This document shows positions 26,726-34,726 of a DNA stretch of 41,773 nt, piece by piece (the stretch's first letter is position 1; every line of letters begins with the position of its first letter). The notes under the pieces are model-generated. The model did no database searches and was not told the DNA's origin. It saw only the letters and a program-made list of their open reading frames with translations. The translations under genes and the position numbers were made by a program. The stretch spans positions 1 through 41,773 of the forward strand of contig PLSD01000074.1 of the NCBI GenBank assembly GCA_003164135.1, written 5' to 3'. This DNA is from Acetobacteraceae bacterium. GTDB taxonomy: Bacteria > Pseudomonadota > Alphaproteobacteria > Acetobacterales > Acetobacteraceae.

Positions 26726-27616
26726 CTAGCGCGCGTAAGCCCCCACCTGCGCCAACACATTCTGCGCCTGCTTCAAATGCGGAATATCCAGCATCTTCCC
26801 ATCCAAGCCCACGGTCCCGGCCCCCGGCGCCGCGGCAAACGCCGCCAGCACCCGCTCCGCATGCTCCACCTCAGCGGCTGACGGCATAAAACTCTCGTTA
26901 ATCCCCGCCACCTGCGCTGGATGAATCGCAATCCGCCCGGTAAACCCTTCCGCCCGCGCCGCCCGGCAAGATGCCCTTAGCCCCTCGTCATCCTTAAAAT
27001 CCACATACAGCGTATCAATCGCCTGCACGCCCGCCGCATGCGCCGCCAGCAGCGTCAGCGAGCGCACCAACCTATAAGTCAGCGCCCACTGCCCCGTGCC
27101 ATCCAAATTCGTGCTGGCCCCCACGGCGGCGGACAAATCCTCCGCCCCCCAGGTAATCCCCAGCAACCGCGCCAGCCCAGCCGTCGCATAATCGCCCAAC
27201 CGGAACGGCGCCACGGCGGTCTCCGTCGCCACCGGCAGAATCTTCACAGACCCCAGCGCCACGCCACCCTGCACTTCCAGCGCATCCAAAAAATGCGAGA
27301 GCTTGCGCACATCTTCCGGCCCATTGGCTTTCGGCAACATCAGCCCATCCGGCCCCGCCGCCACCACCGCCGCCAGATCCAGCAACGCCAAATCCGTATC
27401 CAGCGGGTTAATCCGCACCCACAGTTCGGAGCTGCGCTTCCCCCGCGGCCGCTCCCGCAAAAACGCCGGAATCAACTCCCGCGCCAGCGGCTTATTCGCC
27501 GGCGCCACGGAATCCTCCAAATCCAAAATCAGCGCATCCGCGCCCGACGCATCCGCCTTGGAAAGCTTCTTTTCAGAATCCCCAGGAATAAACAGGAACG
27601 AGCGCAGATTCGCCAT
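26726..27616 (-). CDS. CitE-like CoA-ester lyase
   Basis: 296 aa from ATG 27616 (MANLRSFLFIPGDSEKKLSKA) with AAGGA upstream. HpcH/HpaI-citrate lyase beta fold: LILDLEDSVAP (metal Glu/Asp), RINPLDTD, LMLPKANGPEDV, LLGITWGAEDLSAAVG, and GRIAIHPAQVAGINESF. Family members cleave malyl-, beta-methylmalyl- or citramalyl-CoA into a CoA ester and glyoxylate or pyruvate. Directly downstream (11 bases) of a MaoC hydratase of the mesaconyl/itaconyl-CoA type, a pairing seen in C5-dicarboxyl-CoA and itaconate degradation. Last gene of the minus operon. Its 3' end is the target of the duplication at 25865-25969. Confidence 0.88.
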   Translation of the reverse strand: MANLRSFLFIPGDSEKKLSKADASGADALILDLEDSVAPANKPLARELIPAFLRERPRGKRSSELWVRINPLDTDLALLDLAAVVAAGPDGLMLPKANGPEDVRKLSHFLDALEVQGGVALGSVKILPVATETAVAPFRLGDYATAGLARLLGITWGAEDLSAAVGASTNLDGTGQWALTYRLVRSLTLLAAHAAGVQAIDTLYVDFKDDEGLRASCRAARAEGFTGRIAIHPAQVAGINESFMPSAAEVEHAERVLAAFAAAPGAGTVGLDGKMLDIPHLKQAQNVLAQVGAYAR

Positions 27617-27627
27617 CGGGTTCATCC

Positions 27628-28080
27628 TTAAGCGGGCTTCTTCTTCTGCAACCCAGAACGCTTGCACGTCGCCACCAGCTGGTCCTTCTGGTTAAACGCC
27701 TGATGCAAAAACGTAACAATCCCCTGATCCGGGCGGGACTTACTCTCCCGCAACTCAATCACCTCGGTCACCACATGCACGGTATCACCATGGAACAGCG
27801 GGTTGGGGAAGCGCACTTCATCCCAGCCCAAATTCGCCACAGCGGTCCCCAGCGTGGTGTCCCCCACTGAAATCCCAACCATCAGCCCCAGGGTAAAAGC
27901 CGAGTTCACAATGCGCTGCCCAAACGGCGTGCCCTTCATGTACTCTTCATCCAGGTGCAACAGCGCCGGATTATGCGTCATCGCGGTAAACAGCACGTTG
28001 TCCGTTTCCGTCACGGTGCGGCGGATCTGGTGATGAAACACCTGCCCGACCGTCAGCTCATCAAACCATAAACCAGCCAT
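27628..28080 (-). CDS. MaoC-family enoyl-CoA hydratase
   Basis: 150 aa hot-dog fold. FDELTVGQVFHHQIRRTVTETDNVLFTAMTHNPALLHLDEEYMKGTPFGQRIVNS is the active-site part; the ETDN, THNP and LHLDEEY spacing resembles mesaconyl-CoA/beta-methylmalyl-CoA dehydratases and itaconyl-CoA hydratases rather than the SGDxNPxH type. It should add or remove water across a double bond of a branched or dicarboxylic acyl-CoA. Its ATG overlaps the thiolase stop (TAATG). The CitE-like lyase that follows would split the product. Confidence 0.87.
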   Translation of the reverse strand: MAGLWFDELTVGQVFHHQIRRTVTETDNVLFTAMTHNPALLHLDEEYMKGTPFGQRIVNSAFTLGLMVGISVGDTTLGTAVANLGWDEVRFPNPLFHGDTVHVVTEVIELRESKSRPDQGIVTFLHQAFNQKDQLVATCKRSGLQKKKPA

Positions 28081-29276
28081 TAGTGCAGCCCCAAAATGGA
28101 AATACCGGCAATGCCCAGATACGGCACGCCACCCAGATTATGCGTCAGCCCAATCGAGGGTGACTTCAACTGCCGCGCACCCGCGCGCCCCAGCAGCTGC
28201 AAATACACCTCATAAGCCATGCGCAGGCCAGAAGCCCCAATCGGATGCCCAAAGCACTTCAACCCGCCGTCGATCTGGCAAGGCACTTTGCCCGAGGCAT
28301 CATACACACCATCCAGAACATCAGCCACCGCGCGGCCGTTGTCGGAGAGGAACAAATCCTCCATCGTCACCAGCTCGGTAATCGAGAAACAGTCATGCAC
28401 CTCGGTCAGGTTAAGCTGTTCGCGCGGGTTGGTAATCCCCGCTTCCTTATAAGCCCGCGCCGCGGCAATTCGCGTGTTCGGCGCATAGCTGCCGTCCCAC
28501 TCGTTCATCGCGGTTTCCTGGCCCGAGCTGATTGAAAGCTGCAGCGCCTTCACCGTCACCAGATCCTTCTTACCCATCGCGCGCGCAATTTCCGGCGTCG
28601 TCACAATGGCGCAAGCTGACCCATCAGACACACCCGAGCAGTCAAACAGCCCCAGCGGATCAGAGATCATCGGCGCATTCATAATGGTTTCCATCGAAAC
28701 CGCCTTCTGGAAATGCGCCTTCGGGCTATGCACGCCGTTCTGATGGCTCTTCCAGGAAACATGCGCAATCGCCCGCTTCAGCTCTTCCTTGGAAATCCCG
28801 TATTTGGCCCGGTAACCATCGGCCAACTGCGCGAACCCAGCAGGTGCTGACGCCATCGGCATCCACATATCGTTGAACGTGCCTTTAAAGGGCGGCGGCA
28901 GACCACCATACCCCGTATCCTTCAACTTCTCCGCCCCAATGGCCAGCGCGATATCCACCGCACCCGAGGCCACCGCATAAACCGCCCCGCGCAGCGCTTC
29001 CGTCCCGGTCGCGCACATGTTTTCCACCCGCGTGAACGGAATCCCGTTCAGCCGCAGCGCCGTCGAAGCCGGAATCGCCGAGTTGCCGATATTCACCGAA
29101 TCCATGCACGAGCCCAGCCACGCCGCCTCAATCTGCTTGCGCTCAATCCCCGCGTCAGCCAGCGCCTCTTCAAAAGATTCCGCCATCAACTCCTGGCTGC
29201 CGGCATCCCAGCGCTCGCCAAACTTCGAGCAACCCATGCCCAGAATCGCAACTTTATCCTTGATACCTGTTGCCAT
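28080..29276 (-). CDS. SCP2-type thiolase
   Basis: 398 aa thiolase-fold enzyme of the non-decarboxylating SCP2/archaeal type. Nucleophile C88 in RVENMCATGTEALRG, HDCFSITEL, and GLKCFGHPIGASGLRM (His of GHP). The second catalytic Cys (usually CxGGG) is replaced by THNLGG, as in archaeal acetoacetyl-CoA thiolases and SCP2 aldolases. It is encoded 12 bases downstream of a HMG-CoA-synthase-like/DUF35 fusion, the arrangement of the archaeal thiolase-HMGCS-DUF35 complex and of the Ltp2-DUF35 steroid retro-aldolase. It could condense acetyl-CoA or catalyse a retro-aldol split. Likely forms a complex with the fusion protein. Confidence 0.88.
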   Translation of the reverse strand: MATGIKDKVAILGMGCSKFGERWDAGSQELMAESFEEALADAGIERKQIEAAWLGSCMDSVNIGNSAIPASTALRLNGIPFTRVENMCATGTEALRGAVYAVASGAVDIALAIGAEKLKDTGYGGLPPPFKGTFNDMWMPMASAPAGFAQLADGYRAKYGISKEELKRAIAHVSWKSHQNGVHSPKAHFQKAVSMETIMNAPMISDPLGLFDCSGVSDGSACAIVTTPEIARAMGKKDLVTVKALQLSISSGQETAMNEWDGSYAPNTRIAAARAYKEAGITNPREQLNLTEVHDCFSITELVTMEDLFLSDNGRAVADVLDGVYDASGKVPCQIDGGLKCFGHPIGASGLRMAYEVYLQLLGRAGARQLKSPSIGLTHNLGGVPYLGIAGISILGLH

Positions 29277-29288
29277 GATCTTGCTCCC

Positions 29289-30728
29289 TTAGGCCGCCGC
29301 AATCGGCGTGGTTTTCCAGAAATAGCGATTATACCCGCGCGCCCGGTCACGTTCCTTAATCCGGTAAACCATGCGCAACTTGTCACCGCGCTCGATCCCC
29401 TTCGGCCCAATATCGACCATTTCCATCAACAGCCGCGCGCCATTATCAAACTGCACAAACCCGCAATACAGCGGCGGCGCCGGATAATAGGAGAGCCAGT
29501 CAGCCGTCGAGGTCAGCACCTGCGCCGGCTTATCGGCCAGCGTCACTTGGCGGAACTGCTTACGCGGCGCCTGGCACTTCACGCAGAACTGAAACTGCGG
29601 GAACTGTATGGTGTTACACGCGGCGCACTCACCCGCCACAAACGCTTCAATTTGGAACGCCGAGCGATACTGCTCGGTCAACTGCGTCTTACCGCTGCGC
29701 TCACCGCGCATGCCCCATTCCACATCAATGCCGTCGCCAAACGACAGAAACCGCAAATAGCTGTCGGTCGCCACCGCATCGGCCACCGAGCCGGAAACGC
29801 CACGGCGCTTCGCCAACCCGGTAATCGCATCGGTCACTTCAAAAATCAGCGCGTCCGCGCCCTGGCCAAAGCCAACCACCAAAATCTTCTCGCCCGGCTT
29901 GGCCGTTTCCAGCGCCAGCGCCAGCTGCAGCAGCGCATGCGCGGACCCAGCATAACCCACGCCATTCTCCAACCCCGAGACCACGGTCCCGGCAAACTTC
30001 ACCTGCTTGGCCACCGCATCGGCCACCGCGCGCAACTGCGACGGCATGGCAAAATACGCCACCCCATCAATGCCAATGCCCGCATCCGCCAACGCCGCCT
30101 TAATCGCCGCCGGCGCCAGCTTGGCATAACCCTCGTCACGCACCCAGCGCTCTTCCCATGCATATTCGTATTTTTGGCCGGTCGCGCGGAAATGATCGAC
30201 GAAGGAATCCGTCACGCTCGCCTTGCCAACCAACTTGGCAATCACGCCTTCCGAACCAAGCGTAAACGCAGCAGCGCCCGCGCCATAGCTGATCTCCTGC
30301 ACGCTGGCGGGCTTGCCCACCGGCGCGTCGGACCCGATGAACAACGCCGCCTCACCGGCTTTCAGCGCCTGCAACAGCCCCGAAGTCCCAGCCCGCTGCG
30401 AATTACCAATATCGCTGCTGGCAATCCCGGTAGGCGCGGAAATCGCCCCGGCCACGATCGAGGCATTCTGCAAATCCGCATAAGGCAGCGTGGTCGAGGC
30501 CAGATAAATCGCCTTGATCCCATCCACCGACCCGCCGGTCAGCGCATCACGCGCCGCTTCCACCGCCATGGTGATCGCGTCTTCATCCCAGCTGGTGAAC
30601 GAGCGGCTGCCCTTCGCCTGGCCCTTCAAGCCAGGCGCCATCCACTTATGCGCTTCAGCAATAATGCCCCGGTCGATCCGCAAGCGCGGCACATAGGCAC
30701 CGTAACCGGTAATTCCAAATTCGGTCAT
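29289..30728 (-). CDS. HMG-CoA synthase-like protein fused to DUF35 OB-fold
   Basis: 479 aa. Residues 1-340: thiolase-fold HMG-CoA-synthase-like part (start TEFGITGYGAYVPRLRID). Residues 360-470: DUF35, with a rubredoxin-like zinc knuckle C368-C371-C382-C385 (CAACNTIQ..FCVKC) and an OB-fold. Where HMGCS has E-A-C-x-A-x-T this protein reads DIGNSQRAGTSGL: the catalytic Cys is Gln111. The His of the F-H-x-P motif is Ala227 (YFAMPSQL). It therefore cannot form the acyl-Cys intermediate of normal HMGCS. In archaea HMGCS, thiolase and DUF35 are separate subunits. Sits between an acyl-CoA dehydrogenase and the thiolase. Family firm, reaction unknown. Confidence 0.87.
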   Translation of the reverse strand: MTEFGITGYGAYVPRLRIDRGIIAEAHKWMAPGLKGQAKGSRSFTSWDEDAITMAVEAARDALTGGSVDGIKAIYLASTTLPYADLQNASIVAGAISAPTGIASSDIGNSQRAGTSGLLQALKAGEAALFIGSDAPVGKPASVQEISYGAGAAAFTLGSEGVIAKLVGKASVTDSFVDHFRATGQKYEYAWEERWVRDEGYAKLAPAAIKAALADAGIGIDGVAYFAMPSQLRAVADAVAKQVKFAGTVVSGLENGVGYAGSAHALLQLALALETAKPGEKILVVGFGQGADALIFEVTDAITGLAKRRGVSGSVADAVATDSYLRFLSFGDGIDVEWGMRGERSGKTQLTEQYRSAFQIEAFVAGECAACNTIQFPQFQFCVKCQAPRKQFRQVTLADKPAQVLTSTADWLSYYPAPPLYCGFVQFDNGARLLMEMVDIGPKGIERGDKLRMVYRIKERDRARGYNRYFWKTTPIAAA

Positions 30729-30741
30729 GACCGCAGTTTCC

Positions 30742-31908
30742 TCAGTAAGATTTGGGAAGGTCGAGCACCTTCTCCGCGATAAAGCTCAGGATGAGTTGCT
30801 CGGTAATCGGCGCGATCCGCAACAGGATCGATTCACGGAACAGCCGCTCCACCTGATATTCAGTGGAGTAGCCCATCCCGCCATGCGTCATCACAGCGCG
30901 CGTGCAGGCATCAAACGCCGCCCGCCCGCCCAGAAACTTGCCCGCATTGGCTTCCGCACCGCAGGGCATGTTGTTGTCGTACAAATTCGCCGCCCGCATA
31001 ATCATCCAGAACGCGGACTCCAGATAAGTCCAGCTCTCCGCAAGCGGATGCTGAATCCCCTGATTCTGCCCAATGAAACGGCCAAACACTTTCCGCTCCT
31101 TGGCATAATTGGCCGCACGCGCCAGCGCGCCCCGGCCCAGGCCCACGGCCTCCACGCCCACCAGAATCCGTTCCGGATTCAAACTGTGCAGAATATAGTG
31201 GAACCCCTTGCCCTCTTCGCCAATCCGGTCCGCATCAGGAATGAAATAATCATCAATGAACGTCGCATTGGAGTCCACCGCATTGCGCCCCATCTTCGGG
31301 ATGCGCCGCACTTCGATCTTGGTCTTATCTAAATCAGTATAAAACAGCGTCATGCCATCGGTCGGCTTGCGGCAATCTTCCTTCAGCGTCGTGCGCGTCA
31401 GCAAAATAATCTTGTTCGCCACCTGCCCCGAGGACGTCCAGATCTTGCGCCCCGTCACCCGGTAACCGCCCGGCACTTTGGTCGCAAACGTCTTGATGCT
31501 CGTCGTATCCAACCCGGCATCCGGCTCGGTCACGCCAAAACACGCGCGGTCGGTGCCCTGGATCAACGGTGTGAGCATCCGCTCCTTCTGTTCGGGCGTG
31601 CCAAACACCACCACCGAGTGCGGCCCAAACAAGTTAAGGTGCAACGCGCTCGCGGCGGAATACCCGCCGGCGCTCGAAGTCACCTCATGCATCATAATCG
31701 CCGCCTCGGTCACGCCAAGGTTCGCGCCGCCGTATTCCTCCGGCATGGTAATGCCCAGCCAGCCGTTATCGGCCATCGCCCGGTGGAACTCGAACGGAAA
31801 CTTCTTCTCCGTATCGCAAGCCGACCAGTACTTGTCATCAAACCCGTCGCAGACCTGCTTCACGCCCTCGCGAATGGCATCCTGCTCTTTCGTAAAACGT
31901 ATATCCAC
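30742..31908 (-). CDS. Acyl-CoA dehydrogenase
   Basis: 388 aa FAD enzyme starting at GTG 31908 (GGAGGG upstream). N-terminal helical domain, middle beta domain (CFGVTEPDAGLD, YRVTGRKIWTSSG), C-terminal helical domain (GGMGYSTEYQVERLFRE). The classical catalytic Glu of the C-terminal YEG motif is absent (RIAPITEQL). Glu246 in LNPERILVG lies where isovaleryl-CoA and long-chain dehydrogenases place their catalytic base, which favours a branched-chain substrate. First gene of the five-gene operon. A candidate operator CTGAAAC-7-GTTTCAG lies 33 bases upstream of the start. It should oxidise an acyl-CoA to the enoyl-CoA that MaoC hydrates. Confidence 0.9.
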   Translation of the reverse strand: MDIRFTKEQDAIREGVKQVCDGFDDKYWSACDTEKKFPFEFHRAMADNGWLGITMPEEYGGANLGVTEAAIMMHEVTSSAGGYSAASALHLNLFGPHSVVVFGTPEQKERMLTPLIQGTDRACFGVTEPDAGLDTTSIKTFATKVPGGYRVTGRKIWTSSGQVANKIILLTRTTLKEDCRKPTDGMTLFYTDLDKTKIEVRRIPKMGRNAVDSNATFIDDYFIPDADRIGEEGKGFHYILHSLNPERILVGVEAVGLGRGALARAANYAKERKVFGRFIGQNQGIQHPLAESWTYLESAFWMIMRAANLYDNNMPCGAEANAGKFLGGRAAFDACTRAVMTHGGMGYSTEYQVERLFRESILLRIAPITEQLILSFIAEKVLDLPKSY

Positions 31909-31941
31909 GGTCCCTCCGGTATCATCAGTTCAAGACTCAGA

Positions 31942-31962
31942 CTGAAACTCAGGTTGTTTCAG
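31942..31962. promoter_or_regulatory. Inverted-repeat operator candidate upstream of the acyl-CoA operon
   Basis: CTGAAAC, 7 bases, GTTTCAG (31942-31948, 31956-31962), 34-54 bases upstream of the dehydrogenase start. GAAAC/GTTTC dyads are typical of TetR-family fatty-acid regulators (PsrA/FadR-like), but the spacing differs from the PsrA consensus as I know it. Suggests induction by an acyl-CoA. Confidence 0.35.
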
Positions 31963-32328
31963 ACAACTAAAACGCAACCACATAGATTGCAAGCGTACTT
32001 GTTTATGACACCATGCGGCCAAAACCGCATCCTGCCAATCCTCTATAAATCCACTCCCGTCCACCGCAAAATCCGGCGCCCGGCCTGCAACCATTGCAGC
32101 CAAACTGCCGCCGTTCCGCGCCAGAAATCAGTGAGAAATCAGTGAAATATCATACGCTTACCAACTACATCGCTCCCTCGCGTAACCTATATCCGCTCCT
32201 TGCTGTTACACCCCGCCGCCAAGCCGCCCCCTGGTCAAAAGTGGGGGTCTCCCTTGCATCCGCCGCAGCCGCCGCCCTCCAGGCTTTCGCCCCGCGCCGC
32301 GGCTGGCTACTGTCCCCCCTAGATCAAT

Positions 32329-32427
32329 ATGCGATCAGCCTGAACCAGGTGGTTCAAGCTAATCGCATGAAATTGACCGATAAAATATATCGCTGGAGCA
32401 TTCATCTAAAAGATGAATGCTCCAGCG
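32329..32427. repeat. Two tandem hairpins in a gene-free stretch
   Basis: First: TGCGATCAGCCTGAACC / GGTTCAAGCTAATCGCA (32329-32367), 15 of 17 pairs; the two mismatches would be G-U wobbles on the minus strand, as if selected for RNA pairing. Second: a perfect 17-bp stem CGCTGGAGCATTCATCT with a 3-base loop (32391-32427). GGAGG and an ATG with a seven-codon frame (MACSVSN) follow the second hairpin. Part of the 31909-32644 gap; 31963-32328 has no gene I can support. Confidence 0.58.
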
Positions 32428-32458
32428 GAGGATAATGGCTTGCAGCGTTTCAAATTAA

Positions 32459-32657
32459 GAGACTGTTTCAGAAGTCGCTCTGGCGAGTCGGATAGGGGTG
32501 ATTTACGAGCACCCCCCGCTTTCGCGGGGGCAGGCTTGCGGAGCGTACTCAAGGTACGTGAGCCCGTTGCTTCGCGCGCTCGAACCCGTGGCGCGCACGC
32601 GCAACCGCAGAAAATCGCCCCTATACGGCCGCCAGAGTAGACTTATGAAACAGTCTC
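32459..32657. mobile_element. 199-bp MITE with TAA target duplication
   Basis: Terminal inverted repeats GAGACTGTTTCA / TGAAACAGTCTC, continuing imperfectly for about 45 bp (left GTCGCTCTGGCGAG...GGATAGGGGTGATTT, right complement GTCTACTCTGGCGGCC...TATAGGGGCGATTT). Flanked by TAA (32456-32458 and 32658-32660), matching the TNA duplication of IS5-type elements. No transposase, so non-autonomous. Its right terminal repeat supplies ATG 32645, the start codon and first four codons of the HPP gene. Confidence 0.82.
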
Positions 32658-33715
32658 TAATACTACCCGGCGCCACCCTGCGGGACCGCATAATCGCCTC
32701 CCTCGGCGCCATGGCCGGCATCGGCCTCACCGGCTTCCTCAGCGCCGTCGTGCTCGGTCAAACCTGGGGCCAAAGCGGGAACCTCACCCTACCCCTGCTG
32801 GCCGCCCCCATGGGCGCCGTCGCGATCCTGCTCTTCGCCACCCCCGCCAGCCCGCTGGCGCAACCCTGGCCGATCATCGGCGGCAACGTCATCTCGGCCC
32901 TGGCCGGCATCATCACCGCGCGCGTGCTGCACCAGCCCATGCTGGCCGCCGGCATCGCCGTGGCCCTGGCCACCATCGCCATGTCCCTCACCCGCAGCCT
33001 GCACCCACCCGGCGGCGGCGTCGCCCTGCTGGCGGTACTGGGCGGCAAAACCGTCACCTCCGCCGGCTTCCTGTTCGCCTTCATCCCCATCGGCCTGAAC
33101 TGCGTCATGCTGGTCGCCCTGGGCATCATTTTCCACCGCTTCATGTCGGGCCATTCCTACCCGCACCAGCCAGCCCCCCTGCCCGCCAACACGCACAACA
33201 CCGCGGACCTGCCCGCCCCCCTACGCACCGGCCTGCGCGCCCAGGACATCGACGGCGCCCTGGCCGACTTCGGCGCAGTCCTCGACATCGACCGCAACGA
33301 CCTGGACCGCCTGCTCCGCCTCGCCGAAACCCGCACCGCCACGCACGCCCTGCAACCCCTCACCTGCGCCGCCATCATGTCGCGCGACGTCATCCAGGTC
33401 CTGGAGACCGCCACGCCGCAAGCCGCCCGCGCCCTGCTCCTGAACCACGACATCCGCACCCTCCCGGTCACGGACGCCACCGGCCTGCTCACCGGCGCCA
33501 TCGGCCTGCGTGAACTAGCCCGCGCCACATCCCCTGGCCCGGTCAGCACCCTCATGGCCCAAGCCATCACCGCCACACCCGGCCAGCCCGCCACCACCCT
33601 CATCACCCCCCTCACCAACGGCACCACCCGCGCCATCATCATCGTGGACCCCACCGGCCGCGCCACCGGCATCGTCACCCAAACCGACCTCCTAGCCGCC
33701 CTAACCCACGCCTAA
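32645..33715 (+). CDS. HPP-family membrane protein with C-terminal CBS pair
   Basis: 356 aa from ATG 32645, which lies in the MITE's terminal repeat. Residues 15-165: HPP transmembrane domain, about four helices, with the HPP motif SLHPPGGGVALLAVLGG. Residues 240-355: two CBS units (AIMSRDVIQVLETATPQAARALLLNHDIRTLPV, and PVSTLMAQAITATPGQPATTLI to TQTDLLAAL). HPP proteins are linked to nitrite or other anion transport; the CBS pair would add nucleotide-dependent control. No ribosome-binding site precedes this ATG, so the native start may have been altered by the MITE. Otherwise intact. Confidence 0.82.
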   Translation: MKQSLILPGATLRDRIIASLGAMAGIGLTGFLSAVVLGQTWGQSGNLTLPLLAAPMGAVAILLFATPASPLAQPWPIIGGNVISALAGIITARVLHQPMLAAGIAVALATIAMSLTRSLHPPGGGVALLAVLGGKTVTSAGFLFAFIPIGLNCVMLVALGIIFHRFMSGHSYPHQPAPLPANTHNTADLPAPLRTGLRAQDIDGALADFGAVLDIDRNDLDRLLRLAETRTATHALQPLTCAAIMSRDVIQVLETATPQAARALLLNHDIRTLPVTDATGLLTGAIGLRELARATSPGPVSTLMAQAITATPGQPATTLITPLTNGTTRAIIIVDPTGRATGIVTQTDLLAALTHA

Positions 33716-33730
33716 CCCCCAAAACCACAT

Positions 33731-33772
33731 CGTTGTTTTTTCAAAACAACCGACCCTTTTTTCTGGGGATAA
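33731..33772 (+). terminator. Terminator after the HPP gene
   Basis: GTTGTTTT / AAAACAAC stem (33731-33750 region) followed by CCTTTTTTCT. Fifteen bases after the HPP stop. A good Rho-independent terminator in form. Confidence 0.5.
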
Positions 33773-33813
33773 CTTTTTTTAACCAAACAATTTCAGCAAC
33801 ATAGCCTGTGCAT

Positions 33814-33849
33814 AACAGGGGGGTGTTTCACGTGAAACACCCCCCTGTT
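33814..33849. promoter_or_regulatory. parS centromere site in a 36-bp palindrome
   Basis: TGTTTCACGTGAAACA (33824-33839) is a perfect bacterial parS. It is extended by six G/C pairs and more to a perfect 36-bp palindrome (AACAGGGGGG...CCCCCCTGTT). It begins 2 bases past the parB stop, and ParB loads here to segregate the origin region. The long stem could also end the parB transcript. Confidence 0.92.
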
Positions 33850-33850
33850 T

Positions 33851-34726
33851 TCAGCCACTCAGCAGCGCCAGCAGCGAGTCCATCTGGTCCAGATTGCCAT
33901 AATGCAGCGTAATCGTCCCGCTCCGGCCATTAAACCCGATCTTCACCTTCACCCCCAGCCGCTCGCTCAAATTCTCCGCCAGGGATTCCACTTCGCTATC
34001 CAGCCGGCGCTCCGGCGGCGCCTTGTGCAGCGCCCGCCCTTTAATCGACCGCCCCAGATTATTCACAAACTCCTCCGCCTGCCGCACGGAGAGCTCCTTA
34101 TCCAGCACCACCTTCGCCCCCTTCAACGGGTCGGGGTGCCCCAGCAGCGCGCGCGCATGCCCCATCGAAAGACTGCCGTCACGCACCATCCCCAACACCT
34201 GCACCGGCAGCTTCAGCACCCGCAGCGTGTTGTTGATATGCACGCGCGACTTGCCCACTGCATCGCCAAGCTTCTCCTGGCTCAGGTGAAACTCGGTGAT
34301 CAGCCGCTGATACCCCTCGGCCTCTTCCACCGGGTTCAAATCCTCGCGCTGCAAATTCTCCACCAGCCCGGCGGCCATCGCATCGGCATCGCTCAGCTCG
34401 CGCACCAGCACCGGCACCTCATGCAGGCTCACCTTCTGCGCCGCGCGCCACCGGCGCTCCCCGGCAATAATCTGGTACTGCCCAGGACTACCCGGTTTCG
34501 GCCGCACCAGCAGCGGCTGCAAAATCCCGCGCTGCTTAATCGAGTCCGCCAACTCGCCCAGCGCCGTCTCGTCCATGTCCTGGCGCGGCTGGTACGGGCT
34601 CGGCTCCAGCAAATCCACCGGCAACGCCTGCACCCCCGGCGCGTTCACGCTCGCCGGCACGGCGGCATCACCCAGCAGCGCCGCCAAACCCCGTCCCAAC
34701 CGCTTTGGCTGTTCCTTCACACTCAT
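33851..34726 (-). CDS. parB: Chromosome partitioning protein ParB
   Basis: 291 aa. Start of the conserved region RLGRGLAALLGD; N-terminal CTP-binding fold with PYQPRQDMDE, GILQPLLVRP and the GERRWRAAQ motif; central HTH (LSQEKLGDAVGKSRVHINNTLRVLKLP) that reads parS; C-terminal dimerisation domain. ParB is a CTPase clamp that loads at parS and slides. Overlaps parA by 4 bases (ATGA), so the two are coupled. The parS site is immediately downstream of its stop. Confidence 0.97.
   Translation of the reverse strand: MSVKEQPKRLGRGLAALLGDAAVPASVNAPGVQALPVDLLEPSPYQPRQDMDETALGELADSIKQRGILQPLLVRPKPGSPGQYQIIAGERRWRAAQKVSLHEVPVLVRELSDADAMAAGLVENLQREDLNPVEEAEGYQRLITEFHLSQEKLGDAVGKSRVHINNTLRVLKLPVQVLGMVRDGSLSMGHARALLGHPDPLKGAKVVLDKELSVRQAEEFVNNLGRSIKGRALHKAPPERRLDSEVESLAENLSERLGVKVKIGFNGRSGTITLHYGNLDQMDSLLALLSG

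Noticed and set aside
32094..32435. 113-codon frame upstream of the MITE
   Set aside because: No ribosome-binding site, no recognisable domain, and it runs through both tandem hairpins.
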